A DNA stretch of 64,000 nucleotides, taken from Ianthella basta (taxonomy: Eukaryota; Porifera; Demospongiae; Verongiida; Ianthellidae). The notes below the pieces were generated by a model that had not been told where the DNA came from, searched no databases, and saw nothing but the letters and a program-made list of their open reading frames with translations. The DNA lies in assembly GCA_964019415.1 (NCBI GenBank), contig OZ025876.1, positions 3,946,183 through 4,010,182 on the forward strand, read 5' to 3'. The position numbers and the translations under genes were made by a program. Shown here in pieces: positions 1 to 11,770 of the stretch; position 1 is the stretch's first letter, and every line of letters begins with the position of its first letter.

Positions 1-7
1 TGCCACT

Positions 8-651
8 TAGTCTCGCATAGCCAGACCGCTGTTTTGGTCACGCGTAGACTCTGCCCTCCCAAAAGACGGTCTGGGGACTAACTCCCTCTTTTCTGTTATG
101 GCAGTCCACCGGAAGTTCGGACCGTTGGTAATTGATGAGCCCATATTTGGTCGCGAGGTTAACCAATTGCCACTTCTGTCAGTTCAAGGTTGACGTCATT
201 CACAGAAAGCAGTATGCAGACGGAATCATCTTATCCACATTCCCTAGCCCCGTCTGCATTGCGGATGATGTCTTCAGTCGTCCCATCTCTCCTGTGAGTA
301 TACGTATGAAGCTTCTTACCCTGTTTTGTTGCATGTGTACATAGAAATGGACTTCTAGCTGGGTTCCTTCTGGTTCCAACTGCAGTTACAGCTGTCATTG
401 GTGCAATACGGTGACAAGGACTGCGGATAAGACAATTCCATCTGCGTACTGCTTTCTCTTAATGACAACAACCTGGAACTGACAGACATGGCAATTGGTT
501 AACCTCGCGACCAAATATGGACTCATCAATTACCAACGGTCTGAACTTCTGGTGGACTGTCATAACAAAAAAGAGGGAGTTAGTCCCCAGATCGTCTTTT
601 GGGAGGCGGAGTCTGCGCGTGACCATAATGGGGTCTGGCTACGCAAGACTA
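8..651. mobile_element. Mutator-like foldback element, copy 1
   Basis: Long terminal inverted repeats of roughly 220-230 bp (about 8-235 and 425-651) start TAGTCTCGCATAGCCAGACC and end with the complement. The right flank is AGTGCCAGT (652-660); the left flank at 1-7 (TGCCACT) is the cut-off partner of the same 9-bp target duplication. A 9-bp duplication suits Mutator-like elements. No transposase ORF is visible, so it is non-autonomous. It sits inside a Penelope-like GIY-YIG fragment. Related copies lie at 62587-63231 (complete) and about 58593-59023 (left end missing), and shorter relatives with the same TAGTCT ends and 9-bp duplications at 4055, 34608 and 55586. Confidence 0.85.
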
Positions 652-661
652 AGTGCCAGTA

Positions 662-1020
662 GTAGTGCATGTGTTGCCTACTGCATCCCTTGCATGAATT
701 GCTAACAACATACGTAGGACAAACCAGTAGAACTTTAGCCCAGCAAATCAAAGAACACCAAAGGTCAGTACATTACAAAGACATAAACACTCCAGCCCTA
801 GCACAGCACTCCAACTCCACTGGACACCCCATCCACTGGGGGATGAGGCATATGCTATCAACACTTGTCCCCACACCACCAGATGGTACCTCCTAGAGTT
901 CTGGACAGTCCACAATGAATCCCTGCCCCTACCAACCCTTTGAGGACATGTACACCAGATACGTACATACTGCTACTTGGAGTGGCCAATAGAAGACATT
1001 TCTTAGTGGACTTTAGCAAG
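662..1020 (+). mobile_element. Penelope-like retroelement fragment, GIY-YIG endonuclease part, copy 1
   Basis: The conceptual protein around 662-895 reads like the C-terminal GIY-YIG nuclease of Penelope-like elements: CVAYCIPCMNC, then YVGQTSRTLAQQIKEHQRS, then ALAQHSNSTGHPIHWG. The conserved pieces are the Cys-rich start, the YVGQT strand and the R..EH helix. The frame is broken in this copy. No reverse transcriptase lies beside it here. Two further copies follow the two other long Mutator-like foldbacks, at 59033 and 63241, so the pair was spread by segmental duplication. Confidence 0.7.
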
Positions 1021-1150
1021 CAAAGGGTTATATCTTAAACAATCCACATAGCAGCTGTGAACACAACCCCATCAAACACTGCCACCACATACAGAGCTCT
1101 CATTACCAATCTATGGCATCAGCTCATGTACGTACTGTCAAGATGCTCAC

Positions 1151-1419
1151 ATTGTCTCTGACATCTGGTGTCATCCCAAACTCCTCCACCAGTGTCTTCA
1201 CAAGTTGTGCATGATCACCTCGACATGCCAGGTGTACAGCACCACGACCATCCTGCAAATGTGGGACACAAACTATGACACAGTGGACAAAGAGACAGTG
1301 AACTGGCTAACTCTCACCGTGTTCACCACATTCCGGTCCACTTTGTCTTTCGTGAGCAGTTCACGGACAATCTCTTCATGGCCCTCCTTACAAGCCAACA
1401 AGAAGCAGTCCTGGCTACT
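1151..1419 (-). CDS. Two ankyrin-repeat exons (partial gene)
   Basis: Two 102-nt exons of 34 codons each, 1318..1419 and 1151..1252, read on the minus strand. The first encodes CFLLACKEGHEEIVRELL and the second GAVHLACRGDHAQLVKTL, both with ankyrin helix-turn-helix spacing. Each has an AG acceptor and a GT donor in phase 0; the second ends RDN before gtgagc. The same b+a pair occurs at 8872-9140, 49649-49918, 59526-59794 and 63729-63997. At those loci it precedes or belongs to larger ANK genes; here no downstream module is found, so this is probably a duplicated gene piece. Confidence 0.7.
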
Positions 1420-2335
1420 CTGAAGGAAGGTTAGTAGACATATGACATTACGCTTGTGCAGAAACACACAGAACACAATTGAGGATGTGGACACACTCTG
1501 GATACCTCATCTGCATGTCTGTAACTGATTGAAGCGGCTCCCAACATTTATTTCTAAATAATTATGTTATATACATACTAATTACATATACTACAGTGCC
1601 AAATTTTCTATTGGCAGTCATTTTGAAAAAATGCTATGGTAGCACTTAGTTTTTGAAAGGACATGTCTAGAGATAGACGTACAGTAGTAACCAAGGAAGT
1701 ATACACATATTACCAGTCAATTGCTCGAAGACTGGTCTCTAGCTACATCTGTGAAGCAGACACCCACTGTTCAGTACATGTCCATCCATTCTCAATCTCA
1801 TTATATGATCCAATTATGAGACAGTGAAAACTTCTACTTTAGCGCTAGTGTGAGGTGGCCATTTTACTGACATCACAATTAGCATACCTAAATTCGCAAA
1901 CGTATGTATCCATACATTAACGATTCTTGTTAAGTACTGACATCTTACACCTATACTGAGCATCCAGCACACATGGTTTAGCATGGGGTTGAGTATAGTC
2001 AGTACATTCATAAGAATGTTTGTATGTAGAGGGATGCTACATGAATAGAGCTTTGCATACTAAAATTGATACTCATTCTATCCCTGTGAGATTCTCTACA
2101 GTAGGCCAACATTACCTTACATTCGATCTGTCAGTGTATAGAGATGTGGACTGCAAGCGAAACTCAACACCAAGACTACGAGGACTGTCAACAAGCACTT
2201 TGGTTCTCCCACAGAATGTTGGGCACCAATACAGAGAAGACTAATATTTGTGCATACCAAACCTCATCTGCATGCTCTAAATCTCACTTTCCCTCAGTTA
2301 CCCGTAGCTACACTTACAATAAAGTGTTTGGCTGA
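1420..2335. repeat. Duplicated non-coding block (matches about 59800-60660)
   Basis: No convincing gene. This stretch aligns almost end to end with 59800-60660 in the same orientation, with scattered substitutions and small indels. Short open frames across 2020-2335 carry no recognisable domain. It continues the segmental duplication that starts with the Mutator-like foldback at position 8. Confidence 0.75.
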
Positions 2336-2910
2336 ATCTGATCAGGGTGTAATTCGTCAAATAGCTGATGTAGATATTGTGATACAAACCAACAAATATG
2401 GTGAGTATCGTGGTACAGTTATTGTACCGTGGCAACACTATTGTGTGCGCGTACAAAAGTCTGTCTCATAACGTGCAACTATCTACTGTGGATCAGTCTA
2501 TAAAATTCGAGAACCTTGGATTGGACCCTATCGACATCTGTCCATTGTTATAGACTAGAATAGCTATAAAACCAGCTATGAGTGTACATAGACATTCTGA
2601 ATGTGTTTACCCATCGTCAAAAAGCTGAAAAATTCACTTGACTAACCGTGGCCATTTGGATCGCCATGTCGCTCTTATTAGTCTTGTGTAGCCGACCGTT
2701 TCCTCCCCTCCATTTTTAATTCCTGCCATCCGATGACGTCATGGTATGCGCGCACAATGCTCCAGATGTAGCTCGAGGGAGAGAAACTATAATTGGAGAA
2801 TGTGAAGTGTCGGCAGAGCGAATGTTAGCGCGAGCTTGTACATGTACTTGTGCATGTTAATGATGTATTTCAGCATTCATGTTACTATTGCACAAGTCTT
2901 TAATCTGTAG

Positions 2911-5067
2911 AAGAAGGAGGCTGTGAAGACCAAGGGGTAGGGTAAAGCGGGGGAAAACGGAACACATTTCATAATTACAACTTCGACACCGTGTCGTATA
3001 CAAGCTATGATACACAGAGGTTCAAGTTTCTGTACAATAGTAGAGGTAGTATTCCTCTATCAATCTACAGTAAAAGTAATCCTGTCCGTTCGCTGTGGCG
3101 AGTATCAGAATCCGTCTCATCAGCACGATGATATTTCGGTCAAAATGGTGCGTGGGGTAAAACGGAACACCAATGAACAGCTGCATTTTGCCCAGTCATC
3201 GGCTCATTACTTTTGGGTCGATTGCGTTCTCAGTTTCATCAGTGGTTTGATCAGTGAGTAACATTTCGAGGTGACTCGGCTTTGTGAAGGTATATTGGAA
3301 TGTCTCATATTCGTTCTATCCAAATTCAATCGAGCGCTAATAAGTTACGTAATGACGATTATTGCGCTGTATTTCTGTGAAGCTGCGCAGTTTACATAAA
3401 ACGTTTTCCATACACGTATTCGCTGAAGGTTAGACCTAAATGCCCTGCAATATGAAGTTATTCGATTCTCCCTCGCTTCGTGAAAGTCGACTGAAAGCAA
3501 GCGTTCCGTTTTATCCCACGTTCCGTTTTACCCCGCTTTACCCTACTGTGAAGCCCTCAGCAACATTGTCCTTGCCGAGTTCAGTTACCTGCACAGTCGA
3601 CTGATCGCTGACCTTCGGACATTTGGGGAGATGCTCGCACAGCAGGCTGAATTCCACACAGCTGTAAGTAGTTTAATGTATTGACAGTGGCTTTGTAACA
3701 GTGCTGTGTACAGAAGGGTACAATGCAACCTGTATCATACGTACTGTGTCATGTTACTGTTGAATGTGTTCAGTAATTCAGTATGTTAGAGTAACGGGCA
3801 GTTCTCTTACACTAGAAAGTGAATTCATTGACTTATTAATATTCTGTGCCACTTACTATATCTCTCAGCCTCTTTCCCATTCTTCACTCTCCTCGTCTCC
3901 CCCTCTCTTCCTCCTTCAACCTCTGCCCATCCCCCCTCACACATAAATGGCTAAGAGGTGGACTGATCTACACTATCATTTCACACACACAAACATGCCA
4001 TCTCCCTCCCCCACTGTGGTGGCAGCCAGCGTAGACACCCTGGACGGTAGCCCATAGTCTCGCGCGCCAGCCGTTCCTATTTCTCCTCCGCCATTGCGCA
4101 ATAGGGGAAATAGGGGCTGGCGCGCGAGACTAGGTAGACCACTGTACGACTATGCCAACGTCCAGTACCCACGCAAGCAGCCTGTGTCAGCAAAGGCAAA
4201 TGGACATGCAGAGTATGTCAACTACAACCAAACCCGAGCATTGCTGGCAAACTCCAATAGCTCCACTGCAAGCAGTGGCAGCTGCAGTCTCCCCAACTTG
4301 ACCTCGCCCACCTGCCCCACCCATCCTAAAGATCGACAAGGTTATGAGCAACTGAGACAGACAATGGGTGGTGACTTTGTCTTATCCAAGCCTGAGGTAG
4401 TACCCAAAACGAGACAAGAGGAGCGAGATGAGGTGTAAGTGCCTTTCACTCCTGGCCTGGCTCCCCAAAAGTGGAGACATCCAGTGGTAGTCCCCCATCG
4501 AAGAAGAAGGCAGCAGATTACATGCCATTCGTGCCCATCTCTGAGCGTAACTATAAGAGTGCCCCATGCATCCTTGATCTTGACATGGAGCCAGACCTGG
4601 TTAGTGGCTCCATGCCTGCCAGCCTGCAGAGGAGTGACCCAGAGCTGGTTAAACTGAGATCAAAAGTCAAGCAAGGCAAGGAACAAACACCATTTGACTA
4701 CCTTCCATTTGTCCCACTGGCACAGATGGCAAAGAGTGCTTCAGAGGCAAAAATGGCAAGTTCTGAGAAAGCAAAGGGGGACAAAAGTGAGGACAAGGAA
4801 GATGAAAGCAAAGGAAAGGAAAGTGTGGGTGAAGAAGATGAGGTATTTATTGCAAGTGAACACAGTAGTTACCATAGTGACAAAATAGCTGACCAAGAGC
4901 ACACAGCCCCACTGGAGGCGGTCAATCCACTGGAAAGAATAGGTGATGACAAGGAAGCACCGCAAGTGGCACCACCTGGTCCAACCAGCGCCACTAGCAG
5001 CTGCAGCACTGGGGAGGAGTGGTCCAAAACTGTGAGCACAACCACAGCAGAGGAAGGCAATGAGTGA
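2911..5067 (+). CDS. Tyrosine-motif scaffold/adaptor-like gene, exons interrupted by two MITEs
   Basis: Exon piece 2911..2939 continues at 3546..3663 once the TA-flanked MITE 2938-3545 is set aside. It reads KEAVKTKGYCEALSNIV then LAEFSYLHSRLIADLRTF, an amphipathic helix suggestive of a BAR/IMD-type coil, followed by donor gtaagt. A later exon (about 4025..4434) encodes LYDYANVQYP and EYVNYNQTR, tyrosine motifs of the SH2/PTB-binding kind, and is interrupted by a 78-bp foldback at 4055. A 50-bp intron (4435..4484) joins in frame to 4485..5067, with DYMPFVP and DYLPFVP followed by a Glu/Lys-rich tail. The stop at 5065 is TGA where the copy at 25.08 kb has CGA, so the protein may once have been longer. 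The family is not identified; the BAR suggestion is weak. The element in the second exon brings an in-frame stop, so expression is doubtful unless it is spliced out. Confidence 0.5.
2938..3545. mobile_element. MITE with TA target, inserted in an exon
   Basis: Ends are exact inverted repeats TAGGGTAAAGCGGGG / CCCCGCTTTACCCTA, extended to about 25 bp by AAAACGGAAC with one mismatch. An internal GGGTAAAACGGAACA box lies near 3155. Flanking TA duplicates suggest a Tc1/mariner-pogo type. Setting aside the element plus one TA leaves a continuous reading frame on both sides. No transposase was seen. Confidence 0.8.
4055..4132. mobile_element. 78-bp Mutator-like mini-foldback
   Basis: Hairpin with ends TAGTCTCGCGCGCCAGCC and its complement, flanked by GGTAGCCCA (4046-4054) and GGTAGACCA (4133-4141), a 9-bp target duplication with one difference. 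Its ends match the long elements at 8 and 62587. It lies in a coding exon. Element plus duplication is 87 bp, a multiple of three, but the element's first codon in the host frame is TAG. Confidence 0.85.
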
Positions 5068-5990
5068 CACCACCCAGTGGCTGCAGTGGAACACAATCCA
5101 TCCCTCTCAGAAGGGGCTCCTCCTCAGATTAATGCTAAGAGACAAGGAGACCCTGCATTGTGCTATGCACAGGATTGAGGCTGGTGATTCATCAGTCTCT
5201 TCTGGAGGAGAGAGCTCACCCAGTCCTCGTGTGTACGGTCTGTAGCACTGAGTGGCACTATGTGTTGGAATGGCAATAGCAACAAGTTAACAACAGTCAT
5301 GTGAAGAAGGGACCTCCCCCAGATGAGGCTGTAGATGTGGGTGTAAAGCACTCCAGTGAAGCATTTTAACCTCAGTCCCCCTCCCTCCCCATAAGGATGA
5401 GGAGAGCAGCACTGCAGTGGTGAAGCAGAGCACTAAGGTATCAGCAATGGTGCAGAAGTTCCAGGGGAACCCCCCTCTGTGAAGGATGTACTCAGGACTA
5501 GCCCCTAAAGTCTGTAGATTCTGGAAGGAATCTTCGCAGTAACACACAAGGAGCATCTGATCATCTGTCCACTTCATCCCTCAAATCCACTGCTTCCTCG
5601 TCAAACCAGTTGTCTCCTCCTCCATCACACCGACCAAGATCTAGGAAGCAATCACGTTTGGAAAGCATGGGGATAGTTGAAGACACTGAGGGTGGCAGCT
5701 GTGCTGTTTGAACTGCCAAAGGCTCATGTGTACATGTTGCTGAATTGTTCAAACCTGTTTTAATTTGTTTTGTAAGATGTCTGTACATCTCAAAGACACT
5801 ACATTGTCCTGGACACCTGTGTATATGTTTGCACTTGGGTAATGAGGTGACAGTATTGTGTGTACCAGTTGGTTCACGTTTCAGCTATGTATTGGGCAAG
5901 CATGCACTGTAGGCATGTGGTGGAGCAAACACGAGTGTGTACATGTGTGTGGTTTGCGTGGGCAACTTGTGATTAATATTTGGGGCAATG
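5068..5990 (+). pseudogene. Degenerate 3' part of the scaffold gene, duplicated at 25.06 kb
   Basis: After the TGA at 5065 the sequence still aligns with 25080-25960, where a long frame encodes AVEHNPSLSEGAPPQINA and GGESSPSPRV. Here that frame is disturbed by an early stop and several small indels. A Ser-rich tail (SLKSTASSS, HRPRSRKQS) is visible in pieces near 5575-5710. From about 5720 the similarity is in untranslated-looking sequence. It could be the decayed end of the gene upstream or a piece of an older paralog. Confidence 0.65.
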
Positions 5991-6412
5991 GAAGGTTGGT
6001 TGTTTTAGAGAAGTGCATGGTTGTCTAAATAACACAGTGACCATCTTATAGTATATAGACAGGCTTCCACTGTTGCATCTCCTGAGAAAATGAAAATAAT
6101 AAATTGTAGTATAGTTTATTTCGTAGAATTTCATTCATGAACAGTTTTGACTCCCCTTTGAAAGCGATTCACGATTTTTTTTGTTTGCAAGATACAGTAA
6201 ATACAGCACTAAAATTAATGTGTTCTATGAACATGTGTCACACAGTACAAACAGATTGAATAAGATTAATTTTAATTTTGAATTGTAAAATGTTACTCCT
6301 TGAAACACTGGCACAGCTGTTGTTTGGTGGACTGATCAGTTGTTACCTAATAAAGAAATCAATCACACAAGTGAGAGGTGGAACATGTACCACTCTCAAT
6401 ACACACACCAGA
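5991..6412. other. No feature seen
   Basis: AT-rich sequence with no exon, repeat or RNA gene that I can support. AATAAT/AATAAA-like words occur near 6095-6105, on the downstream side of the scaffold gene. Confidence 0.5.
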
Positions 6413-9140
6413 CTACAACTGGCAATGTGTACAAGAGCACCTCAAAGGAAAGGTAACCTCACCTTGCATCATTTGATGGAGCTCATCCACAAGCTCTGTG
6501 CAGTGTTGCTGGGCGATACCCGCAAATTGCATTGCACTGAGGAGGACTTGCCAGGTGCAGTGGTTGCCGTGAGTCTCCCGCAACTTGATTAAGGCAATCT
6601 GAATTGATTGGTCTTCATCAAGAGGGTTGCTTTGATAGCAGAACTTTATCTCATTTGGGGAAAGCCCCATACACTCAAGTAGAGCTTTGCCTTTGCTGGC
6701 ACTTTTTCCGCTGATATATTTCTGAAGATGAATGCGTGTGTCTCACATGATGCAGTGGAGACAGAAGGTGGCACTAGTAAAGTTATTCTACAATCTGAAA
6801 ACACCCAGCACAACAGTGAGGTTGTCTTAGCAGTGCATAATTCATATGAACACAACACAAGTACATGTGTTCACTCACAGTGCACTGGCTGTGAGAGGAC
6901 AGGGTCCCTGTCAATGAGAGCTACCTCAGACATGCTCTGGACAGCCTCCCTCTCACCTGCACACAACAACAGACAGGCAGTCAAGAAACAGGTGAGAATG
7001 CACTCAGTAGACACTGCAGATACCTGCTTACATAACACATACCAGCCTACAGGTGTGCATGGGATAAATAAGAGCACCAAAGAAGGCACAATCATTCTTC
7101 ACTTGAACATGTACGATACACAATGTTCACAAACTCACTTTCTTTTTCTTTAATCACCTCCATGGGAAATGTCAAGGGCCCTGATGTGGTCCCACTGACA
7201 AACAGGTAAAAGAATTTGTGATTGATGAGTCCCTCAGTAACTTTGCTCTGCATAACTTTCACAGTGATGGAGGGGGGGGGGGGGGGGTACGCTTCAGCAA
7301 TGACAGCTTGCTTTAGCGCATCCCGCTGGTATATTCTCTTGTACTCAACATCTTTCACTGAGACCTTCACAGTGGAGCAAGGGAATACAAGATCAGAAAA
7401 TAGTACAGAAGCTATAAGAAGAAAGATGTTACAATGGAAAATGTGGGAGCTGTGGAGACTGCACCAGGCTATCCTATCCCCTTAGAGACACAGACTACGT
7501 ACTTACCTTGGAAGGTCCAACAGTAGATGCACACCATCCTTTACCACTGTCCATGTCCAGACTTCCCTTAATAGAATGCTGTTTGAACCGAAAACGGTAG
7601 TTACCACAGAGTTTCCATTTTTTCCAATAGCATTTCAAAATCTATTGCGAGAATAATTCACTGTTACATAAAAGTACTGAACACTGCATGCTCTGTACAC
7701 GCACTCACCCTGATCCACACAAAATTAGACTCAAATATGATGGCAACTCTAGAGTGTCGACAGGTGCCCTCTTGTCTCTCCAGATACGAGGCATAGTACC
7801 TACTTGTGTCCTCCAGGCGGTAGGCTTGTCCAAACAGGGAGCTGTGGCCATCCACCTCCAGGAGCCCATAGCCTTCATGAAGCTCCCCACCCTCCTGTAG
7901 ACAGCATGGGTAAGAAACTTCCCCCTCTGGGAGGGTGTGGGGGGAGGTGACAAAAGTGGGGTGGTCTGATGCACCAGACCAGTGGGGAGGAGGAGGTGGA
8001 AGGGCTTGGTGGTCTGGGCTGGGTAGTAGTAGAGGTAGACTGTCATACTGCAGAGCTTGTAGCCCTCTGGTGTCCTGAATGGACTATCAGGAATCACAGC
8101 ATAGCAGACCTCCAACACTCCCTCTCCATCTGCTCTCACTGCCCCCTGAGGCACATGTAGCTTGATCATGCCTTTATCTTCTTCGTTGTTGCTACCCTCA
8201 AGCTGCAGCGGAAATACCCCTCCATCTGGAGTGACAAGAAGAGATTCTATCCCTGAAATAATCCAGCAGACGTCTTGCAGGACTGCTTCATGGGCTGCGT
8301 AGTAAGGAGGGATGTGGAGGAATGGTGAAGGAGATAAGGTAGAAAAGAGTATGTATGTGGACATGGAGCATGTGCAGACATGCTTCAGATTACGACTAAC
8401 TGAGGTGAGCTCATTAACTGAGTGGGTGTACAGTGGTATAAGAAGCTAGATGTGAGATAACATACATTGGGAAGCACTGCTGTCCACTTCCAGATGGAGA
8501 GCTTTGAGGAGGTCAGCAAGAGCTTTGTCTGGTGCAAACTCAATAGGAGCCCTTCCGGTCTACAGAGACAAGAGGATACACATGTACCACCTGCCATACA
8601 GTGCAGCAAGGAATTCTCAAAGAGAAACTTTGAAATCCAAACTGACTATAATTACGCTTCAAAAGGGGCAATTACTAGTAATGCTACAGCCACTAAGATG
8701 GCTTAGCACACAGTTGAGGTCCACTTCCCAATCATGAGGCCTTGATTTCCACTAGACTGGTAAAGGAGTGGATAATGCAGCTAGTGGAATTTGAACTTGT
8801 CACATCACAACTACACAGAACTCATCACCTCTCTCCTCTCAGGACAGGTCATGCACTGTCAAGATGCTCACATTGTCTCTGACATCTGGTGACATCCCAA
8901 ACTCCTCCACCAGTACCTTCACAAGTGGGATATGACCACCTTTACATGCCATGTGTACAGCACCACAACCATTCTGCAAGTGTGGGACATAAACTATGAC
9001 ACCATGGAAAAGGTACAGTGAACTGGTTAATTCCTCACAATGTCCAACACATTCCAGTCCATTTTGTCTTTTGTGAGCAGTTCACGGACAATCTCTTCAT
9101 GGCCCACCACACAAGCCAACAGGAAGCAGTCCTGGCCACC
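6413..9140 (-). pseudogene. Decayed ANK-ZU5-UPA-Death gene
   Basis: Exons in minus order: ankyrin 9039..9140 and 8872..8973; terminal ankyrin 8466..8559; ZU5 plus first UPA part 7709..8252 (TPDGGVFPLQLEGSN, IKLHVPQGAV, VDGHSSLFGQAYRLED); UPA 7507..7641 and 7139..7364; a 78-nt linker exon 6879..6956 (EREAVQSMSEVALID); Death 6413..about 6740 (TWQVLLSAMQFAGIAQQHC). Splice phases agree throughout. ZU5-UPA-Death is the ankyrin/UNC5/PIDD arrangement, expected in cytoplasmic death-fold signalling. Decay signs: a one-base loss in the C run at 7984-7987 separates ZU5 from its LPHW-like continuation; the Death exon acceptor is CAT where the paralog at 35836 has CAG; and one base is missing early in the Death domain. 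Sequencing error could explain single indels but hardly all three. Confidence 0.75.
7272..7287. repeat. G16 homopolymer inside a UPA exon
   Basis: Sixteen consecutive G on the plus strand give YPPPPPS on the minus strand within the last UPA exon. The paralog at 42525-42747 has YPPA at this point, so the run expanded here. Its present length keeps the frame open. Confidence 0.9.
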
Positions 9141-9537
9141 CTGAAGGAAGGTTGGTAGACATGACATTACCTTTGTGCAGAAATGCAAGCTACACAGGAA
9201 ACATTTGAGGGGTAACATTTGGCAGACATTTGGGAAAAGATGCGTGTATACAGAAGTATGAGTGCAAGTACTGAGCAATTTCACATCACAAGTGGGACAC
9301 AGAGACATTCTGCACTGTACAAGTCAGTGGGTAGTGTTGTTGGACAAGAGGGAAGCATAGACAACATGTGCAGTAGGAGGTGACCACTAGTGAGGTGATC
9401 ATCTCAAGTGTGGGACTGTGGAACAGTGCAGTCATGTAATGGTACATATTCCCACATAGAGCACTGCCATATTTAGAAACACTAGTCTCAAGCCAGACCA
9501 CTTCCAGCCTCCATTTAGTATGACACTGTCATCATTG
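9141..9537. other. No gene seen
   Basis: Intron-like or intergenic sequence. The stretch 9330-9480 has similarity to 50095-50300 (GGACAAGAGGGAAGCATAG, then a GGTGACCACT-like stretch), so it belongs to the duplicated ANK-gene intron sequence. Confidence 0.5.
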
Positions 9538-10365
<828 letters not shown>

Positions 10366-11770
10366 CTATTATTGCACCTGTACCTGCATGTATTGTGTAT
10401 TATATCAGGCAGTGCGCATGTATGCCTACATTGTGCTTTGTATTTACATAAATGTAAGCATGGAGTAGATATATACATACATACCTACATACACTCCACA
10501 CACACACACACAAGCAACGCTGTACCCCCTCTCTCTACAGTGCTTAACCTTAGCACGTGCGAGACGTACATAACTGGTGATCATCAGCAAGCCTTAGCTA
10601 CACAAGCTAGCTAGCTGTACTCCTGGTCCACTAGCGCTTTGGAGTCAAGTGCCGCCAGCAATGATACTTACCGCTGTTACTGAGTTCCTCTGGTAAGCGG
10701 CTGCCCAGTGACCCCAATTCCATAGCCAGTTAGCCCAATTCGCTCCCACAATTCTCTCTCAGTCTCCGACTGCCAGATCAGCAAACAAGTGGCCGGCATG
10801 TGACCTCCTTTGTCGAGGCAGGCAGTGCCTGCACGGGAGCTGAGGATAAAGGTTTTTGGAGTTAGGATTTAAGAGTACTAATTAAAGAATTTGTATTTAG
10901 GCTTTGGGGAATTAGAATTCATTATTTAGGAATAAGGACTTTTCAGTTAGGAATAAAAATTTTGAAATTTTGCATTTAGGCAATAGGAATAAGGAATATG
11001 GAATTAGGATTTATGCAAAAAAAAACAAATTCCGTATTCCCATTGGTTATATAGGCATTTGAATGGCGGAAATCCACTGACCGTGTTCCTTTTCGACAAG
11101 TAGAGGTAGACTCACACAATGGAATTAACCCACTCTGAAATAGTGATGGAATTACTCCAGTTTACCTCATGTGGATGTGGACTGTATAATTATATGAGGC
11201 TGAGCAAGATTTTCCATAATATGCTAAGGGGACAAGCTGTTATGTGTATTGTTCTTTACAAAACTGCAATTTTGTAGTTATAAATGAATCCACTTGTGGC
11301 AACACAATGTTGTGCAAAGTTGGGGTCAATGTAGACATAGCTAATTGAGATATCTTGTCAGATTCAAGCATATAAAACATATGTGGACTTGGGAGCAGAA
11401 TCCAATTGTGATAGCCATGATTGTTACTTAAGTATAAATTATATCAAGCTCACTCTACTAGCCACCTGGCATGAGTGGACACATAGCTAGCTGGCCACAT
11501 GCAATTAAATTACAGTTGTCACACATAGCTAGCTAGCTATGTATGACATAGTAAAGCTGTAACAGTTTAATTGTTTTCCCATGCAGTATACATGCATTCT
11601 TGCGCACTTGCTACTTACTATGTCCGTTGTGGTTCCCTTCGCATCACTCGGTTAAGGTGCAACTGTAAGATACATCCTCTTTCGGCTGGGGTATACAATT
11701 GATGGGGGTTCTCCCCAGTGATGTGGCTATAATCTATATGTAGTGCGTCACATGATCGAACGGCAAAAAA
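10366..11770. other. Intergenic; degenerate TTAGG-like patch
   Basis: No gene recognised. 10855-11020 is a loose array of words such as TTAGGAATAAGG, ATTAGGATTTA and GCATTTAGG, similar to but not a regular telomere-type repeat. The last 150 bp before the ankyrin gene include GCGTCACATGATCG (about 11748-11761), an E-box-like word, and an A-rich context just before the ATG. No TATA box is evident. Confidence 0.4.

Noticed and set aside
2911-3663. Firm assignment to sorting-nexin or IMD/BAR families
   Set aside because: Only about 45 residues of helix are visible and no signature motif decides between families.
10855-11020. Possible interstitial telomere repeat
   Set aside because: The TTAGG-like words are irregular, with no constant unit; more likely simple AT/G-biased drift.
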